In this document: piece by piece, positions 33,510-42,690 of the stretch | Numbering within the stretch: position 1 is the first letter of the stretch | Layout of the letters: the number at the start of each line of letters is the position of its first letter | DNA from: Mycolicibacter arupensis | GTDB lineage: Bacteria; Actinomycetota; Actinomycetes; Mycobacteriales; Mycobacteriaceae | DNA length: 64,000 nucleotides | Direction: 5' to 3' | NCBI RefSeq assembly: GCF_002086515.1 | Contig: NZ_MVHH01000016.1 | Location: forward strand, 19,163 to 83,162 | Made by a program: the position numbers and the translations under genes | Notes under the pieces: generated by a model | Told to the model about the DNA's origin: nothing | Seen by the model: the letters and a program-made list of their open reading frames with translations, nothing else | The model's database searches: none

Positions 33510-33842
33510 CTACTTCTGCAGGTGCTGCGGGCAGTAAGCCTTGGCCGCCGCCGCCGCGAACTTCGAGGCGTCTTCCATGCTCAGCCCCGGATTGTCGGCC
33601 GTGAGTCGTTTGACGACCGCCAAGCCAGACTCTCCGTTATTGGCCATGCTGCAGACGGCATGGCCGGCCACAATGGCCTGACCTTCACTGGCGAACGTAA
33701 GCCCGGAAGCCTTGATGGCCGCCAAGAAGGCGGCATCGTTGGCGGCGCTGTCGCCGCCGCCGTCGGGGTCCGCGCCCGCCGGCGCGGCCCCAACGATGGC
33801 GACGGCAACACCCCATGCCAAAAACATGCCACGCAGGCTCAT
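33510..33842 (-). CDS. Small secreted DUF732 protein
   Basis: 110 residues from ATG 33842, preceded by GGGAGCAGG; the open frame extends to 33887 without a better site. Residues 1-25 (MSLRGMFLAWGVAVAIVGAAPAGA) are a signal peptide. The mature domain matches DUF732: NDAAFLAAIKASGL, GQAIVAGHAVCSMANNG and the closing AAAAKAYCPQHL, with two Cys likely to form a disulfide. These small envelope proteins are abundant in mycobacteria; their function is unknown. It is the last gene of the minus-strand PPE-PPE-SbtA run. Confidence 0.88.
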   Translation of the reverse strand: MSLRGMFLAWGVAVAIVGAAPAGADPDGGGDSAANDAAFLAAIKASGLTFASEGQAIVAGHAVCSMANNGESGLAVVKRLTADNPGLSMEDASKFAAAAAKAYCPQHLQK

Positions 33843-33893
33843 CCTGCTCCCACCTACGCGCCTGCCTGATGTCGTCATGGTGCGCAATCCCCC

Positions 33894-35066
33894 TTACTGA
33901 CCCGTGATGACGTGGGCGAGCTCGATGTAGAGCGGGATGCCGATCGTCACGTTGTAGGAGAACGTCAGGCCCAACGATGCGGCCAGCGGAAGGCTGGGGC
34001 TGGCCTCCGGAATCGCGATGCGCTGGATCGCCGGCACCGCGATGTAGGACGCCGCACCGCACAGCACGGCGAACAGAATGTAGGTGCCCAGCTGGAAATG
34101 GATGCCGGTCAGCTGCGAGTAGGTGTGCGCCACAAACAGACCCAGCGTGGCGAACAGGTTGGGAGCCAGCAAGCCGAAGAAGATGAAGCCCCGGCCGGCG
34201 GCGCGCAGGTCCTTCAGCTTGCGTGCGGCAGTCAGCCCCATCTCCAGCAGGAACAGGCACAGCACCCCTTGGAAGGCGGTGACGAAGACCGGGTCGTCGA
34301 CGCTGGTGACCTTGGAGCCCTGCAGGCCGCTCACGAAGCCGATGATGATGCCACCGAGCAGCAGGCAGATACCGGGGTTGAGGAAGACCTCGCGCACCAA
34401 CTCCTTGTTGATCAGGCGGCCATTGGGGGTTCCCTCTGCCTCCGCGCGACGCTCGGGGGTCATCTCCAGGGACAGTCCGCCCGTCGGGTCGGCGCCATGG
34501 GCCGCGACCACCGCCGGGCGGGCGCCCGCCGGCACCGTGTAGTCCGGCTCGTTGGGCATGTTCCCGGCGGCGTCCATCCCCTTGTGCCGCAACCGGGCGA
34601 CCAGGAACAGCGCAACCAAGCAGCCGGGGATCTCCATGATGGCCAACATCACCGGCATGTAGGCGTCGAAGGCCATCCCGACGGTGGCCAGTACGCCCAT
34701 ACAGGTGGCGAAGGTGCCGGCGGAGTCGGAGCCGTAATACCCGGCGACCGTTGCTCGGTCGATCTCCCGCATTCGGGTCATGTACTTCAGGAGCAGATAG
34801 GCAATTGTGCCGATCAGGAAGTTCAAGGCGAATCCGACCACCATGAAGCCGAGGATTCCGCCGATCTGCGAGACGTCGATCTCGGCGAGTTCCTCGCCGC
34901 CGTGCCAGCCGATGGCCAGCAGCAGGTACATCGTCAGTCCCTGATACAGCGCGTTCGGGAATTCGAAGGGCACCTTCGCCATGGCGATCAGGAAGCCGAA
35001 GTAGAAGAACAACAGCAGCGGCTTGAACAGGTTGTGCGTGAAGTTGTGCCAGAACTCGAGAAGCAT
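33894..35066 (-). CDS. sbtA: SbtA-family sodium-dependent bicarbonate transporter
   Basis: 390 residues, about ten membrane helices in two inverted halves split by a ~60-residue hydrophilic loop (about 185-245). Diagnostic stretches: AGYYGSDSAGTFATCMGVL in the first half and CGAASYIAVPAIQRIAIPEASPSLPLAASLGLTFSYNVTIGIPLY at the end, which match SbtA/DUF897. The family is known for Na+/HCO3- symport in cyanobacteria, gated there by the PII-like SbtB; no sbtB gene is seen here. In a mycobacterium it could supply bicarbonate for acyl-CoA carboxylases. It lies 55 bases after a PPE gene and 51 bases before the DUF732 gene. Confidence 0.85.
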   Translation of the reverse strand: MLLEFWHNFTHNLFKPLLLFFYFGFLIAMAKVPFEFPNALYQGLTMYLLLAIGWHGGEELAEIDVSQIGGILGFMVVGFALNFLIGTIAYLLLKYMTRMREIDRATVAGYYGSDSAGTFATCMGVLATVGMAFDAYMPVMLAIMEIPGCLVALFLVARLRHKGMDAAGNMPNEPDYTVPAGARPAVVAAHGADPTGGLSLEMTPERRAEAEGTPNGRLINKELVREVFLNPGICLLLGGIIIGFVSGLQGSKVTSVDDPVFVTAFQGVLCLFLLEMGLTAARKLKDLRAAGRGFIFFGLLAPNLFATLGLFVAHTYSQLTGIHFQLGTYILFAVLCGAASYIAVPAIQRIAIPEASPSLPLAASLGLTFSYNVTIGIPLYIELAHVITGQ

Positions 35067-35121
35067 GACTCTCTCTTTCAGGGGAAGGTGCGGGGCGGGG
35101 TGGGGCGCGGCCCGGTGGGCG

Positions 35122-36441
35122 TCAGCTCAGCGGCGCTGCTGCCTTCTTGGCGCCCTTGAGGTGTACGGCGTGCACGCCGGGCTTCCTCGAGAGTTCGTCG
35201 AGCAATTCATCGAGTCCGGCCTGGTCGACGTTCCAGTGCTGGACCGCTTCGGGTTGGCTCTGCAGCTTGGCGATCACCGCGTCGAGCTTGACGGGAGTCT
35301 TGGCCTTACCGCCCTGGATACGAATGCGTCCGCCGCCCGCGGCGGTGCGGGGGCTGGCGCTGCCCAGGGCGCCTCCGGCCATACTGCCCAGCGCCGCCTG
35401 GTTGAGCAGGCCACCGGCCATCCCCGAAGCGGGGGCGGCGGCCAGGCCGGCGGCGGGAATGCCGGTGGCCGCCAGCCGGATCGCGGGACTCGCCGAGGCC
35501 CAGCTCGGTGGCACGGACAGGTTACCCACCAGGTTCGCCTCGGCCATCCCGGCCGACACCGACGAGGTGAGACCGGCTGAGCCTGCGTGAAGCCCGGCGC
35601 CCAGACCGGTGAGCGGCAAGCCTTCGAAAACGCGGCCGAGCGGAGTACCGAACTTGGTGAAGGCCGCGATCGGCCAGTTGACCAGCAGCGAGGTGTCGTT
35701 GAACTGGGTGGTCAGACCGATGGGTGCCTTGAGTGCGGCGAACATCGCGGAAAAGGTCGCGCCGGCAGTCGGATTTCCGGTCAGTGAGGCCAGCGCGTTG
35801 TTGATGAAGGTGTTGTACTGAGTCGCGATGTCGGCGAAGAACTGCAGGATCTGGCTGCTGCCCGCGGTGGTCGCCGCCGAACCGACGCTGCTCGCCGACG
35901 TCGCCGCGGCGATCCCGGTGGTGGTCTGCGGCGGTTCGGTGAACGCGGTGATCTTGGTGGCAGCAGTGGCCGACGCGGCGTAGGTCTCCATGGCCGCGGC
36001 ATCCTGGGCCCACATCTCCATGTACTGCGCTTCATTGGCCGCGATGGCCGCGAGGTTCTGTCCCAGGAAGTTGGTGGCGTAGAGCATCTGGTTCTGCGTG
36101 CGGTTGGCGGCCACGACTTCCGGCGGAATGGTGGCGGCGTGAGCGGCTTCGTAGGCGGTCGCCGCCGCCTGCGCCTGGGCGGCGGCCTGGGCCGCGATGG
36201 CCGCGGTGGACGACATCCAGGCGGTGTAGGGCTCAGCGGCTGCGGTCATCGCCGCTGCCGACGGACCGGTCCATGACTCGCTCGCGAGCGAGGCCAGCAC
36301 CGCGTTGTATTCGGCTGCGGCAGAGCCCAATTCGCTGGACAGGCGCCCCCATGCGGTTGCGGCTGCGGTCAGCGACGCAGAGCCGGCTCCCGCGTACATG
36401 TTGCCGGAGTTGATCTCTGGTGGAAGCAACGAGAAGTACAT
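35122..36441 (-). CDS. PPE-family protein with a charged C-terminal tail
   Basis: 439 residues. The PPE domain (1-175) starts MYFSLLPPEINSGNMYAGAG, with WTGPSA near residue 58. The middle carries NLSVPPSWA, the PPE-SVP motif. The last ~70 residues are unusual for a PPE: basic RIRIQGGKAKTPVKLDAVIA, then an acidic/polar helix-rich part (QHWNVDQAGLDELLDELS) and a lysine-rich end. It follows another PPE gene by 68 bases without a PE gene of its own and precedes sbtA by 55 bases, suggesting an operon. PPE proteins have been implicated as solute channels of the outer membrane. Confidence 0.9.
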   Translation of the reverse strand: MYFSLLPPEINSGNMYAGAGSASLTAAATAWGRLSSELGSAAAEYNAVLASLASESWTGPSAAAMTAAAEPYTAWMSSTAAIAAQAAAQAQAAATAYEAAHAATIPPEVVAANRTQNQMLYATNFLGQNLAAIAANEAQYMEMWAQDAAAMETYAASATAATKITAFTEPPQTTTGIAAATSASSVGSAATTAGSSQILQFFADIATQYNTFINNALASLTGNPTAGATFSAMFAALKAPIGLTTQFNDTSLLVNWPIAAFTKFGTPLGRVFEGLPLTGLGAGLHAGSAGLTSSVSAGMAEANLVGNLSVPPSWASASPAIRLAATGIPAAGLAAAPASGMAGGLLNQAALGSMAGGALGSASPRTAAGGGRIRIQGGKAKTPVKLDAVIAKLQSQPEAVQHWNVDQAGLDELLDELSRKPGVHAVHLKGAKKAAAPLS

Positions 36442-36509
36442 TTCGACACCCTTATCTGGTCGCGTGCGACTGGGTCAGCGGGCAGGGATCGCGTCTGGTC
36501 ATCGCTGTC

Positions 36510-37781
36510 TCACTCATCCAGCGCCGGGATCACGATGATGGTGGCGGCCGCCGGGTCGGCCTCGCCGGGCGGAATGGGACCGAAGGCGTCGGCCCCGCCG
36601 CCGTTGCGCAGCGACCGGGTGGCTGCGCCGACACCCTGGGTGGCCGTGGTCCCCACGCCGCGGCCCAACAGGCTGGACAGCGCCATCTCACCGAACATGG
36701 CGTCCTGGCCGGCGACGGCGGCCAACGGAGCGGCCTCCAGCGTCGCAGGCAAGGACGACGCCATGCTGACCAGTTTCGTGGCAGGCGCCGCGACCGCCCA
36801 GGAAGCGGGCACCGACAACTTGCCGACCGTCGCCGCATTGCCCAGCGCGCCCGTGGCACTGCTGATGGCAGAGGCCGGCAGTGCGGTATTCGCCAGAGGT
36901 GCCAGCGGGACAAGTGCCCCGGTGATGGCTTTGGGGCCGGCCAGGTAGGACGACACGGCCATCGCGTTGATCGGCCACGAGTAGATCTGGCCGGCGGACA
37001 GGAAGGGACCACCGATCAGGGAGGTCCAGCCCAGCAGCGGGCTGTACGGGCCCGTCAGCGTGCTCCAGATCGTGTTCCAGTTGGTCAGGTTGGTGGAGAA
37101 CCACGGCGGGACCGTGGCTGCGGAAGGGTTAGACACCAGCGACTGCAGGGCCTGGGGCATCGCATTGACCAGCTGGGAAAGCTGCTGCGCGATGTTCGAC
37201 GCCGCCGAGTTCCCGGTGGCCTCCGCCGACGCCGCCGCTTGGTTGGCCGCACCGGTGGGGTTGGTGGTCTCCGGGGGCTGGCCGAAGGGACTGAGCTGGG
37301 TGGCTGCCGCGGCCGAGCCGGCGTAGCCGTACATGGCACCCGCGTCCTGGGCCCACATCTCGGCGTAGTGCAGCTCGGTGGCCGCGATCGCCGGGGTGTT
37401 CTGCCCGAGAAAATTGGTCGCGATCAGCGTGGCCAGCTGTGTCCGATTGGCCGCGACCACCGGGGGCGGCACGGTGGCAGCGAAGGCCGCCTCATAGGCC
37501 GCGGCCGCAGCGCGGGCCTGATTGGCGGAGAGTTCGGCCTGTGCGGCCGTGGTGCTCATCCAGGTCACGTAGGGCTCGGCGGCAGCGGACATCGAGGTCG
37601 ATGAGGGGCCCGACCATTCCCCGGCAAGGCTCGAAACCACGGATTCGTAGGACGACGCCGTGGAACCGAGTTCGGCGGCGAGGGCGTCCCAGGCGGAGGC
37701 GGCCGCGAGCAGGGGCCCGGAGCCCGCACCCGCATACATCCTGCCGGAGTTGACCTCCGGCGGCAGTGCAGCAAAATCCAT
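36510..37781 (-). CDS. PPE-family protein (SVP subgroup), first gene of the PPE-PPE-sbtA run
   Basis: 423 residues. Starts [20 protein letters not shown]; the WSGPSS motif lies near residue 57, and the long Ala-rich helical pair of the PPE domain runs to ~175. [10 protein letters not shown] near residue 325 marks the SVP subgroup. The end is Gly-rich ([19 protein letters not shown]) and finishes with a hydrophobic [15 protein letters not shown]-type purines precede the ATG. No PE partner is adjacent, so the pairing PE would be encoded elsewhere. The ~490-base region upstream should contain the promoter for the whole run. Confidence 0.92.
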   Translation of the reverse strand: MDFAALPPEVNSGRMYAGAGSGPLLAAASAWDALAAELGSTASSYESVVSSLAGEWSGPSSTSMSAAAEPYVTWMSTTAAQAELSANQARAAAAAYEAAFAATVPPPVVAANRTQLATLIATNFLGQNTPAIAATELHYAEMWAQDAGAMYGYAGSAAAATQLSPFGQPPETTNPTGAANQAAASAEATGNSAASNIAQQLSQLVNAMPQALQSLVSNPSAATVPPWFSTNLTNWNTIWSTLTGPYSPLLGWTSLIGGPFLSAGQIYSWPINAMAVSSYLAGPKAITGALVPLAPLANTALPASAISSATGALGNAATVGKLSVPASWAVAAPATKLVSMASSLPATLEAAPLAAVAGQDAMFGEMALSSLLGRGVGTTATQGVGAATRSLRNGGGADAFGPIPPGEADPAAATIIVIPALDE

Positions 37782-38272
37782 TTCGAGTGACTCCTTACGT
37801 CACGCGCTCTGACTGCCGACGCCTGAATCGCGTGAGAAACCGAAACCTTAGACGGCCGTTGTCTATTCAAGGTCCCTGCGATGTAAACAGCGTGCGACTT
37901 TTTTCAGTTGATATTCGTACCAGTCAACCTTTGAAAACTGTTGTGAGACAGCTGTCATCAAGCTAGCCGTGGCGGCAGCCCGCTCACATAGGCCTTTTGA
38001 CGGGACGTTTGCTCGCTGATTATCAAAGAGGAGAATTCGCAACCGTTTCAGGTTTTCCGGTTGTGTCATCGGCCGGCTTATCGGTACCGGTCAACGCCTC
38101 TTCACCGTCGAGGCCTCTTTGCCGTCGAGCGGAATCACCTTCGCAAACGCCGTCTCAGTGGACTGATACTAGCGACGCTTTGCTGGAAACTGGCTGTCAG
38201 CGAACTGGATCTTCGCTGTAGCTGTACTGCCGAAGGCCTGTCAGGCCTGCGAAGGGTTGTGCGGGCGCCGGC
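37782..38272. other. 491-base intergenic region upstream of the PPE operon
   Basis: No supported gene. It is less GC-rich than its surroundings, notably 37850-37960. It contains a 10-base perfect palindrome GACAGCTGTC (37947-37956) and the repeat at 38234-38248. It must hold the PPE operon promoter and the end of the HadA/HadB transcript. A ribosome-site-like AAAGAGGAG at 38025-38033 has no suitable start codon after it. Confidence 0.5.
38234..38248 (-). terminator. Inverted repeat downstream of HadA/HadB
   Basis: AGGCCTG-T-CAGGCCT is a perfect 7-base inverted repeat 25 bases past the HadA/HadB stop. It could form a short hairpin in the transcript, without a U-run. Assigned as a possible terminator by position only. 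Confidence 0.35.
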
Positions 38273-39301
38273 TCAGCGGAACCGGACGTGCAGGGTGGCA
38301 AGGCCGAAAATCTTGCGGTTCTCGGACTTCGCGGCGACCAGGATGACACCCGTGCGAGTGGCCGGGTCCAGCGACTTGATCTTGCCGCTGAACTCGATAT
38401 CGGCGCCTTCCTTAGCCGAGACGATCGCCGGAGCGGACAGGCGCACCGCGTACCGGGTGACGGCGCCCGGGTCACCGGTCCAGGCGGAGGCGAATCCGGC
38501 CCCCAGGCCCATGGTCAGCATGCCGTGGGCGATCACGTCGGGGAGCCCGGCCAGCTTGGCGATGTCTTCGTCCCAGTGGATGGGGTTGGCGTCGCCGGCG
38601 ACCCCCGCATAGTTGACCAGGTCGCCTCGGGCCAGGCGGGTGTGCCGCACCGGCAGTGTGTCGCCGACCTTGACCTCGTCGAAGGACGGCGTCGCCGGAG
38701 TCCGGGTCAGGCCGACCTCAGAGATACGCACCTCACCCTCCGGGCGCACCGTCTTGTGGTAAGCGGCGTCGGATTCACCGACGTCCAGGATGTTGACGTC
38801 ATGCATCATCGCGTTGTGCACGGCCGTCTTGACGGTCGGATCGATGTCTTCAGCCGTCACCCCGACGACGGTGGTGTGCAACGTGTGCACCCGCTCACCT
38901 GCGGTGTCGGTAAAGGTGTTGGTCACGGTGATCAGGTCACGGCCGGCGATCCGGCGCACCGAGGTCAGCTCCACGTCGATATGCAGCTCGTCACCGTCGA
39001 CGATCGGCCGGTGCTGCTCGAACACCTCTTCGGTCTGCATGTAGGTGTCGTAGCCGACGACCACCGACTCGAACATCCGACGGTTGCAGTTCATGCCCGG
39101 CACCGAGGTGAACGTCAGGGGCGCCACCAGCCCCGAATAACCCATTTCCGCAGCGGCGGCCACATCCCAGTGCGCGGGGTGGTAGTCCTGCACGGCGCGC
39201 GCGTACTCCCGCACCTTCTCCCGGCCCACCACGTAGGTGCCGTCCATCCGGTAGTAGTGGCCGACCCGGGATTCCAGCGCTGACGTCTCTGCTGCGGTCA
39301 T
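38273..39301 (-). CDS. Fused HadA/HadB (3R)-hydroxyacyl-ACP dehydratase
   Basis: 342 residues from ATG 39301 (TTG 39313 also possible). The N-terminal half matches HadA: GHYYRMDGTYVVGREKVREYARAVQDYHPAHW, a non-catalytic hot dog that binds the acyl chain. The C-terminal half matches HadB: VKVGDTLPVRHTRLARGDLVNYAGVAGDANPIHWDEDIAKLAGLPDVIAHGMLTMG, which contains the hydratase-2 motif with catalytic Asp and His. HadA and HadB are usually separate FAS-II subunits for mycolate elongation; single-chain fusions occur in mycobacteria. The gene is alone on its strand between the PPE promoter and cydC. It could serve FAS-II or another 3-hydroxyacyl substrate. Confidence 0.88.
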   Translation of the reverse strand: MTAAETSALESRVGHYYRMDGTYVVGREKVREYARAVQDYHPAHWDVAAAAEMGYSGLVAPLTFTSVPGMNCNRRMFESVVVGYDTYMQTEEVFEQHRPIVDGDELHIDVELTSVRRIAGRDLITVTNTFTDTAGERVHTLHTTVVGVTAEDIDPTVKTAVHNAMMHDVNILDVGESDAAYHKTVRPEGEVRISEVGLTRTPATPSFDEVKVGDTLPVRHTRLARGDLVNYAGVAGDANPIHWDEDIAKLAGLPDVIAHGMLTMGLGAGFASAWTGDPGAVTRYAVRLSAPAIVSAKEGADIEFSGKIKSLDPATRTGVILVAAKSENRKIFGLATLHVRFR

Positions 39302-39392
39302 GAGTTGAGTCAACCGTTCTATCTACTGGTTTCGGAAGCCGACTCAAGCACCCTAGCCCGGAGCTGACCGTCGCAGCCCGGCGCTGCCCTCG

Positions 39393-41033
39393 TTAACGCA
39401 GGCGGACCTGCTGGAAGCCGCCTCCCGCGGGCAGGTGGTGGGTGGCTACCACCACCGTCCGCTCGGCGCCGAACAGCCCCGGCGCCGCCAACACGGCCCG
39501 CAAGAGGTCATCGGAGTCGGTGATGTCGAGGTGCTCGGTGGGCTCGTCGAGCAGCAGGATCCGGGCTGGTGAGAGCAGCGCCCGGGCCAGCAGCAACCGC
39601 CGCCGCTGACCCGCCGACAATCCCTGGGCGCCGCCGGACAATACGGTGGCCACACCGTCGGGCAGACCGGCCAGCCACGGGCCGAGTCCTACCCGGCGCA
39701 ACGCCGCGACCAGCTCGTCGTCGCGGCAGTCGCCGCGCGCCACCAACAGGTTGTCGCGGACGGTGGTTGCAAAGACGTGCGCATCCTCGGCGAAGAAGCC
39801 GACCGTGTGCCGCTGTTCGGCCTCGGGAAGCTTCGTCAGTGCGCGGCCGGCCACCGACACGTCCCCGCTCAGCGGCGGCAGCAGACCGGCGAGGGTCATC
39901 AGCAGTGTGGTCTTGCCGGACCCGCTGGGTCCGGTGACCGCCACTCGGTCCCCGGGCGACAGGTCCAGGCACACCCGGACGGACCGTTCGCCTCGGTGCC
40001 CGGACTGGAGGTCGGCGTGCAGCGGCGGCGTCGGGGTCGGGCCGTTGCGGGTAGGGCAGGGCGGATCTGCTGCCTCGGGCACTGCCGGCGCCACGGCGAG
40101 CAGCCGCCGCGCGGCGATCCGCGACCTGGTCAGTTGGACGGCGGCTCCCGGCAGTGCAGTGGTCGCCTCGAACGCCGACAGGGGCAACAGCATCAGGATT
40201 GCCACGGTGGTGGGTGCCACGGCGTCGGCGAGCCCGATCCCGGCGACTACCGCGCCCAGCACGCTGACCGCGATGGCGACGGTGGGCAGTGCCGCGGCGA
40301 TCGCGGCCGGTTTGGCGGCCTCGTCCAGTGCCGCCCCCCATGCCCGCTGCCGGCGTTGTGACTCCGCGATGAGGCCGGGAAGCAGGCCGGCGATCCGCAG
40401 TTCGGGCGCGTACTCGAGCGCCGACATCGCCGCGAGGTCGCGTTCGGCGAGGTGGTCACGGGCGGCGTGCTCCTGTGCCGTGGCCGCCCGCGCGGACAGC
40501 CATGGGGCTACGGCCCCTGCGACCAGCAGACAGGCCGCCAGTACCGCCGCGGCGGCCGCGGAGATCGCCGCGATCACCGCGGTGGCGGCCACGGCGAGGA
40601 ACGCCGCGACGCCGATGGGGAGCAGGGCCCGGACCACAACGCCCGCCAGCTCGTCGACGTCCGCGCCCATCCGCGCCACCAACTCGCCACTGGGCAACCG
40701 TGCCGCGGCCTCTGCCGGTCCGGTTGCCAGGCGCCGATAGAGCTGTCCGCGGGCGGTCCCAGCGGCGGCCAGTGCGGCATCGTGACTGACCAGCCGCTCG
40801 CAGTAGTGCAGGACACCGCGGGAGATCGCCAGCGCCCGTACCGCCACCACCGCGATCGACAGGTCCAGTACCGGCGGCATCTGCCAGGCTCGGGTGATCA
40901 GCCAGGCAGAGACCGCGGCCAGGGCCAGCGCGCTGCACAGGGACAACGTGCCGAGCAGCCACGCCAGCAGCAACCGGGGCAGGCGTGGCCGTAACAGGTC
41001 GAGGGCCGACAACAGCGGATCAGGATTGCGCAC
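39393..41033 (-). CDS. cydC: ABC transporter CydC, cytochrome bd assembly
   Basis: 546 residues from GTG 41033, which has AAAGG about ten bases upstream and overlaps the cydD stop by 14 bases; the longer open frame to 41333 is cydD read in another frame. An N-terminal six-helix transmembrane domain (about 1-300) is followed by a nucleotide-binding domain: Walker A GPSGSGKTT, signature LSAGQRRR, Walker B RILLLDEPTEHLD, and the H-loop in ATHHLP. CydCD is a heterodimeric inner-membrane ABC exporter needed to assemble the cytochrome bd oxidase. It is the last gene of cydABDC. Confidence 0.93.
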   Translation of the reverse strand: MRNPDPLLSALDLLRPRLPRLLLAWLLGTLSLCSALALAAVSAWLITRAWQMPPVLDLSIAVVAVRALAISRGVLHYCERLVSHDAALAAAGTARGQLYRRLATGPAEAAARLPSGELVARMGADVDELAGVVVRALLPIGVAAFLAVAATAVIAAISAAAAAVLAACLLVAGAVAPWLSARAATAQEHAARDHLAERDLAAMSALEYAPELRIAGLLPGLIAESQRRQRAWGAALDEAAKPAAIAAALPTVAIAVSVLGAVVAGIGLADAVAPTTVAILMLLPLSAFEATTALPGAAVQLTRSRIAARRLLAVAPAVPEAADPPCPTRNGPTPTPPLHADLQSGHRGERSVRVCLDLSPGDRVAVTGPSGSGKTTLLMTLAGLLPPLSGDVSVAGRALTKLPEAEQRHTVGFFAEDAHVFATTVRDNLLVARGDCRDDELVAALRRVGLGPWLAGLPDGVATVLSGGAQGLSAGQRRRLLLARALLSPARILLLDEPTEHLDITDSDDLLRAVLAAPGLFGAERTVVVATHHLPAGGGFQQVRLR

Positions 41034-42690
41034 AGGGGGCGGGCCTTTCACTGTGCACGGTGACCACTTGGTCGCCGATCGCCAGCACCGCGGGTCGGTG
41101 ACCCACCACCACGATCGTCGCGCCGGATCGCGCGCGTGTGACCAGCGCGTCCAGAACCCGTTGTTCGGTGGCGCCGTCCAGATGCGCCGTGGGCTCGTCG
41201 AGCAACAGCACCGGCGCTGCCGATCCCAGCGCCCGCGCCAGCCCCAGCCGCTGCCGCTGGCCCAACGACAACCCCACGCCACCGCGGCCCAACGGGGTCT
41301 GCAGGCCATCGGGCAGCTCCGCGAGCACCGCATCGAACCCGGCCGCGGCGCAGGCCGCCTCGAACTGGACGAGTTCGCCGAACAGCGCCAGGTTGTCGGC
41401 CACCGTCCCCGGCACCAGCGCCGGGCGCTGCGGCAGCCAGCTCAGTTGGGCCCACCATGCCGGCAGGTCCAGCGCGGTGACGCCGACGCCGGCCACCGTG
41501 ACCTGTCCCGAGGTCGGCGCGGTCAGACCCGCGATGACTGCCAGCGTGGTGCTCTTTCCCGCACCGTTTGCGCCGGTCAGCACCGTGACCTGACCGGGCT
41601 CGATCCGCGCGGTCAGACCTGCCGGCGCAGCACCGTCACGGCCGGCCACCCGCAGCTGATCCAGGTCGATGGGCGCGCCCTCAGCGATGACGATGCAGTC
41701 GCCCGTCGGTGTACCCGACTCGCCGATCAATGCGAAGGCCTGCTCTGCGGCGGCGCGGCCTTGCTCGGCGGCATGAAACTCCACTCCGATCCGGCGCAGC
41801 GGCCAGTACACGTCGGGCACCAGCAGCAGCACGGTCAGTCCCGCGGTCAGGCTCATCTCGCCGAAGACCAGCCGCAGCCCGATGCTGACGGCCACCACCG
41901 CAACGCTCAGCGTGGCCAGCAGCTCGAGCACCAGCGCCGACAGGAACGCGATCCGCAGCGTGGCCATCGTGGAGCGGCGCTGCGCGTTCGACAGCTCGGC
42001 GATGCGCTGCTGGGGCCCGTCGGCCCGGCCGAGCGCGCGCAGGGTGGGTATGCCGGCGATCAGGTCCAGCAGCCGCGCCTGCAACGTCGTCAGGGCAGAC
42101 AAGGCCGCCGCGGAGCGATCGGTGGTGGCAAGACCGATCAAGACCATGAACACCGGGATGAGCGGCAAGGTGATCACCACCAGTGCCGCGGCGCGCCGGT
42201 CATATCCGGCGATCACCGCCACGGTGACCGGAGTCAGAACGGCAGCCAGCAGAAGTGCGGGCAGATACGCGGTGAAGTAAGGGCGCAGCCCGTCCAGTCC
42301 CCGGGTCACCACGGTTGCCGCGGCGTCCCGTTCGGCGGCCAGCCGGCTGGGGGAGCGTGCGGTGACCGCAGCCAATACCCGACCGCTCAGGTCCGCGATC
42401 ACGGCACTGGCGCCGCGCTGCCCGAGGCGGGCCTGCAGCCACTGCGCCACTGCGCGCACCGCCCACAACAGCGTGAGGGCGGCCAACAACGGTGCCCAGT
42501 GGCCGACCGTGCGTGTCGACGGCTCGGTGATCACCTGAGACACGATGTGGGCCAGGACGATCGCGGAGCCGATAGCGCATGCCGAGATCACGACCCCGCA
42601 ACCCACCATGCCCAGCAGGAACCGGCGCAGCGCAGCCGATTCCCGCCACAGGCGCGGGTCCAGTGGAGCTCGGGACTTCTGGGGGCTCAG
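41020..42690 (-). CDS. cydD: ABC transporter CydD, cytochrome bd assembly
   Basis: About 556 residues. Transmembrane domain ~20-320, then a nucleotide-binding domain with Walker A GANGAGKST, signature LSLGQRQR and Walker B PVLLLDEPTAHLDG. The start is uncertain: the conserved N-terminus RAPLDPRLWRES has no ATG, GTG or TTG just before it. CTG 42690 overlaps the cydB stop (CTGA) and gives a sensible length; TTG 42759 (579 residues) and ATG 42609 (529) are alternatives. The open frame to 43710 is cydB read out of frame. It pairs with CydC, which overlaps its end. Confidence 0.88.
   Translation of the reverse strand: MSPQKSRAPLDPRLWRESAALRRFLLGMVGCGVVISACAIGSAIVLAHIVSQVITEPSTRTVGHWAPLLAALTLLWAVRAVAQWLQARLGQRGASAVIADLSGRVLAAVTARSPSRLAAERDAAATVVTRGLDGLRPYFTAYLPALLLAAVLTPVTVAVIAGYDRRAAALVVITLPLIPVFMVLIGLATTDRSAAALSALTTLQARLLDLIAGIPTLRALGRADGPQQRIAELSNAQRRSTMATLRIAFLSALVLELLATLSVAVVAVSIGLRLVFGEMSLTAGLTVLLLVPDVYWPLRRIGVEFHAAEQGRAAAEQAFALIGESGTPTGDCIVIAEGAPIDLDQLRVAGRDGAAPAGLTARIEPGQVTVLTGANGAGKSTTLAVIAGLTAPTSGQVTVAGVGVTALDLPAWWAQLSWLPQRPALVPGTVADNLALFGELVQFEAACAAAGFDAVLAELPDGLQTPLGRGGVGLSLGQRQRLGLARALGSAAPVLLLDEPTAHLDGATEQRVLDALVTRARSGATIVVVGHRPAVLAIGDQVVTVHSERPAPCAQS

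Noticed and set aside
38025..38060. Ribosome-site-like AAAGAGGAG as the start of a small gene
   Set aside because: No ATG, GTG or TTG at usable spacing leads a sensible frame; the following frame is short and atypical.
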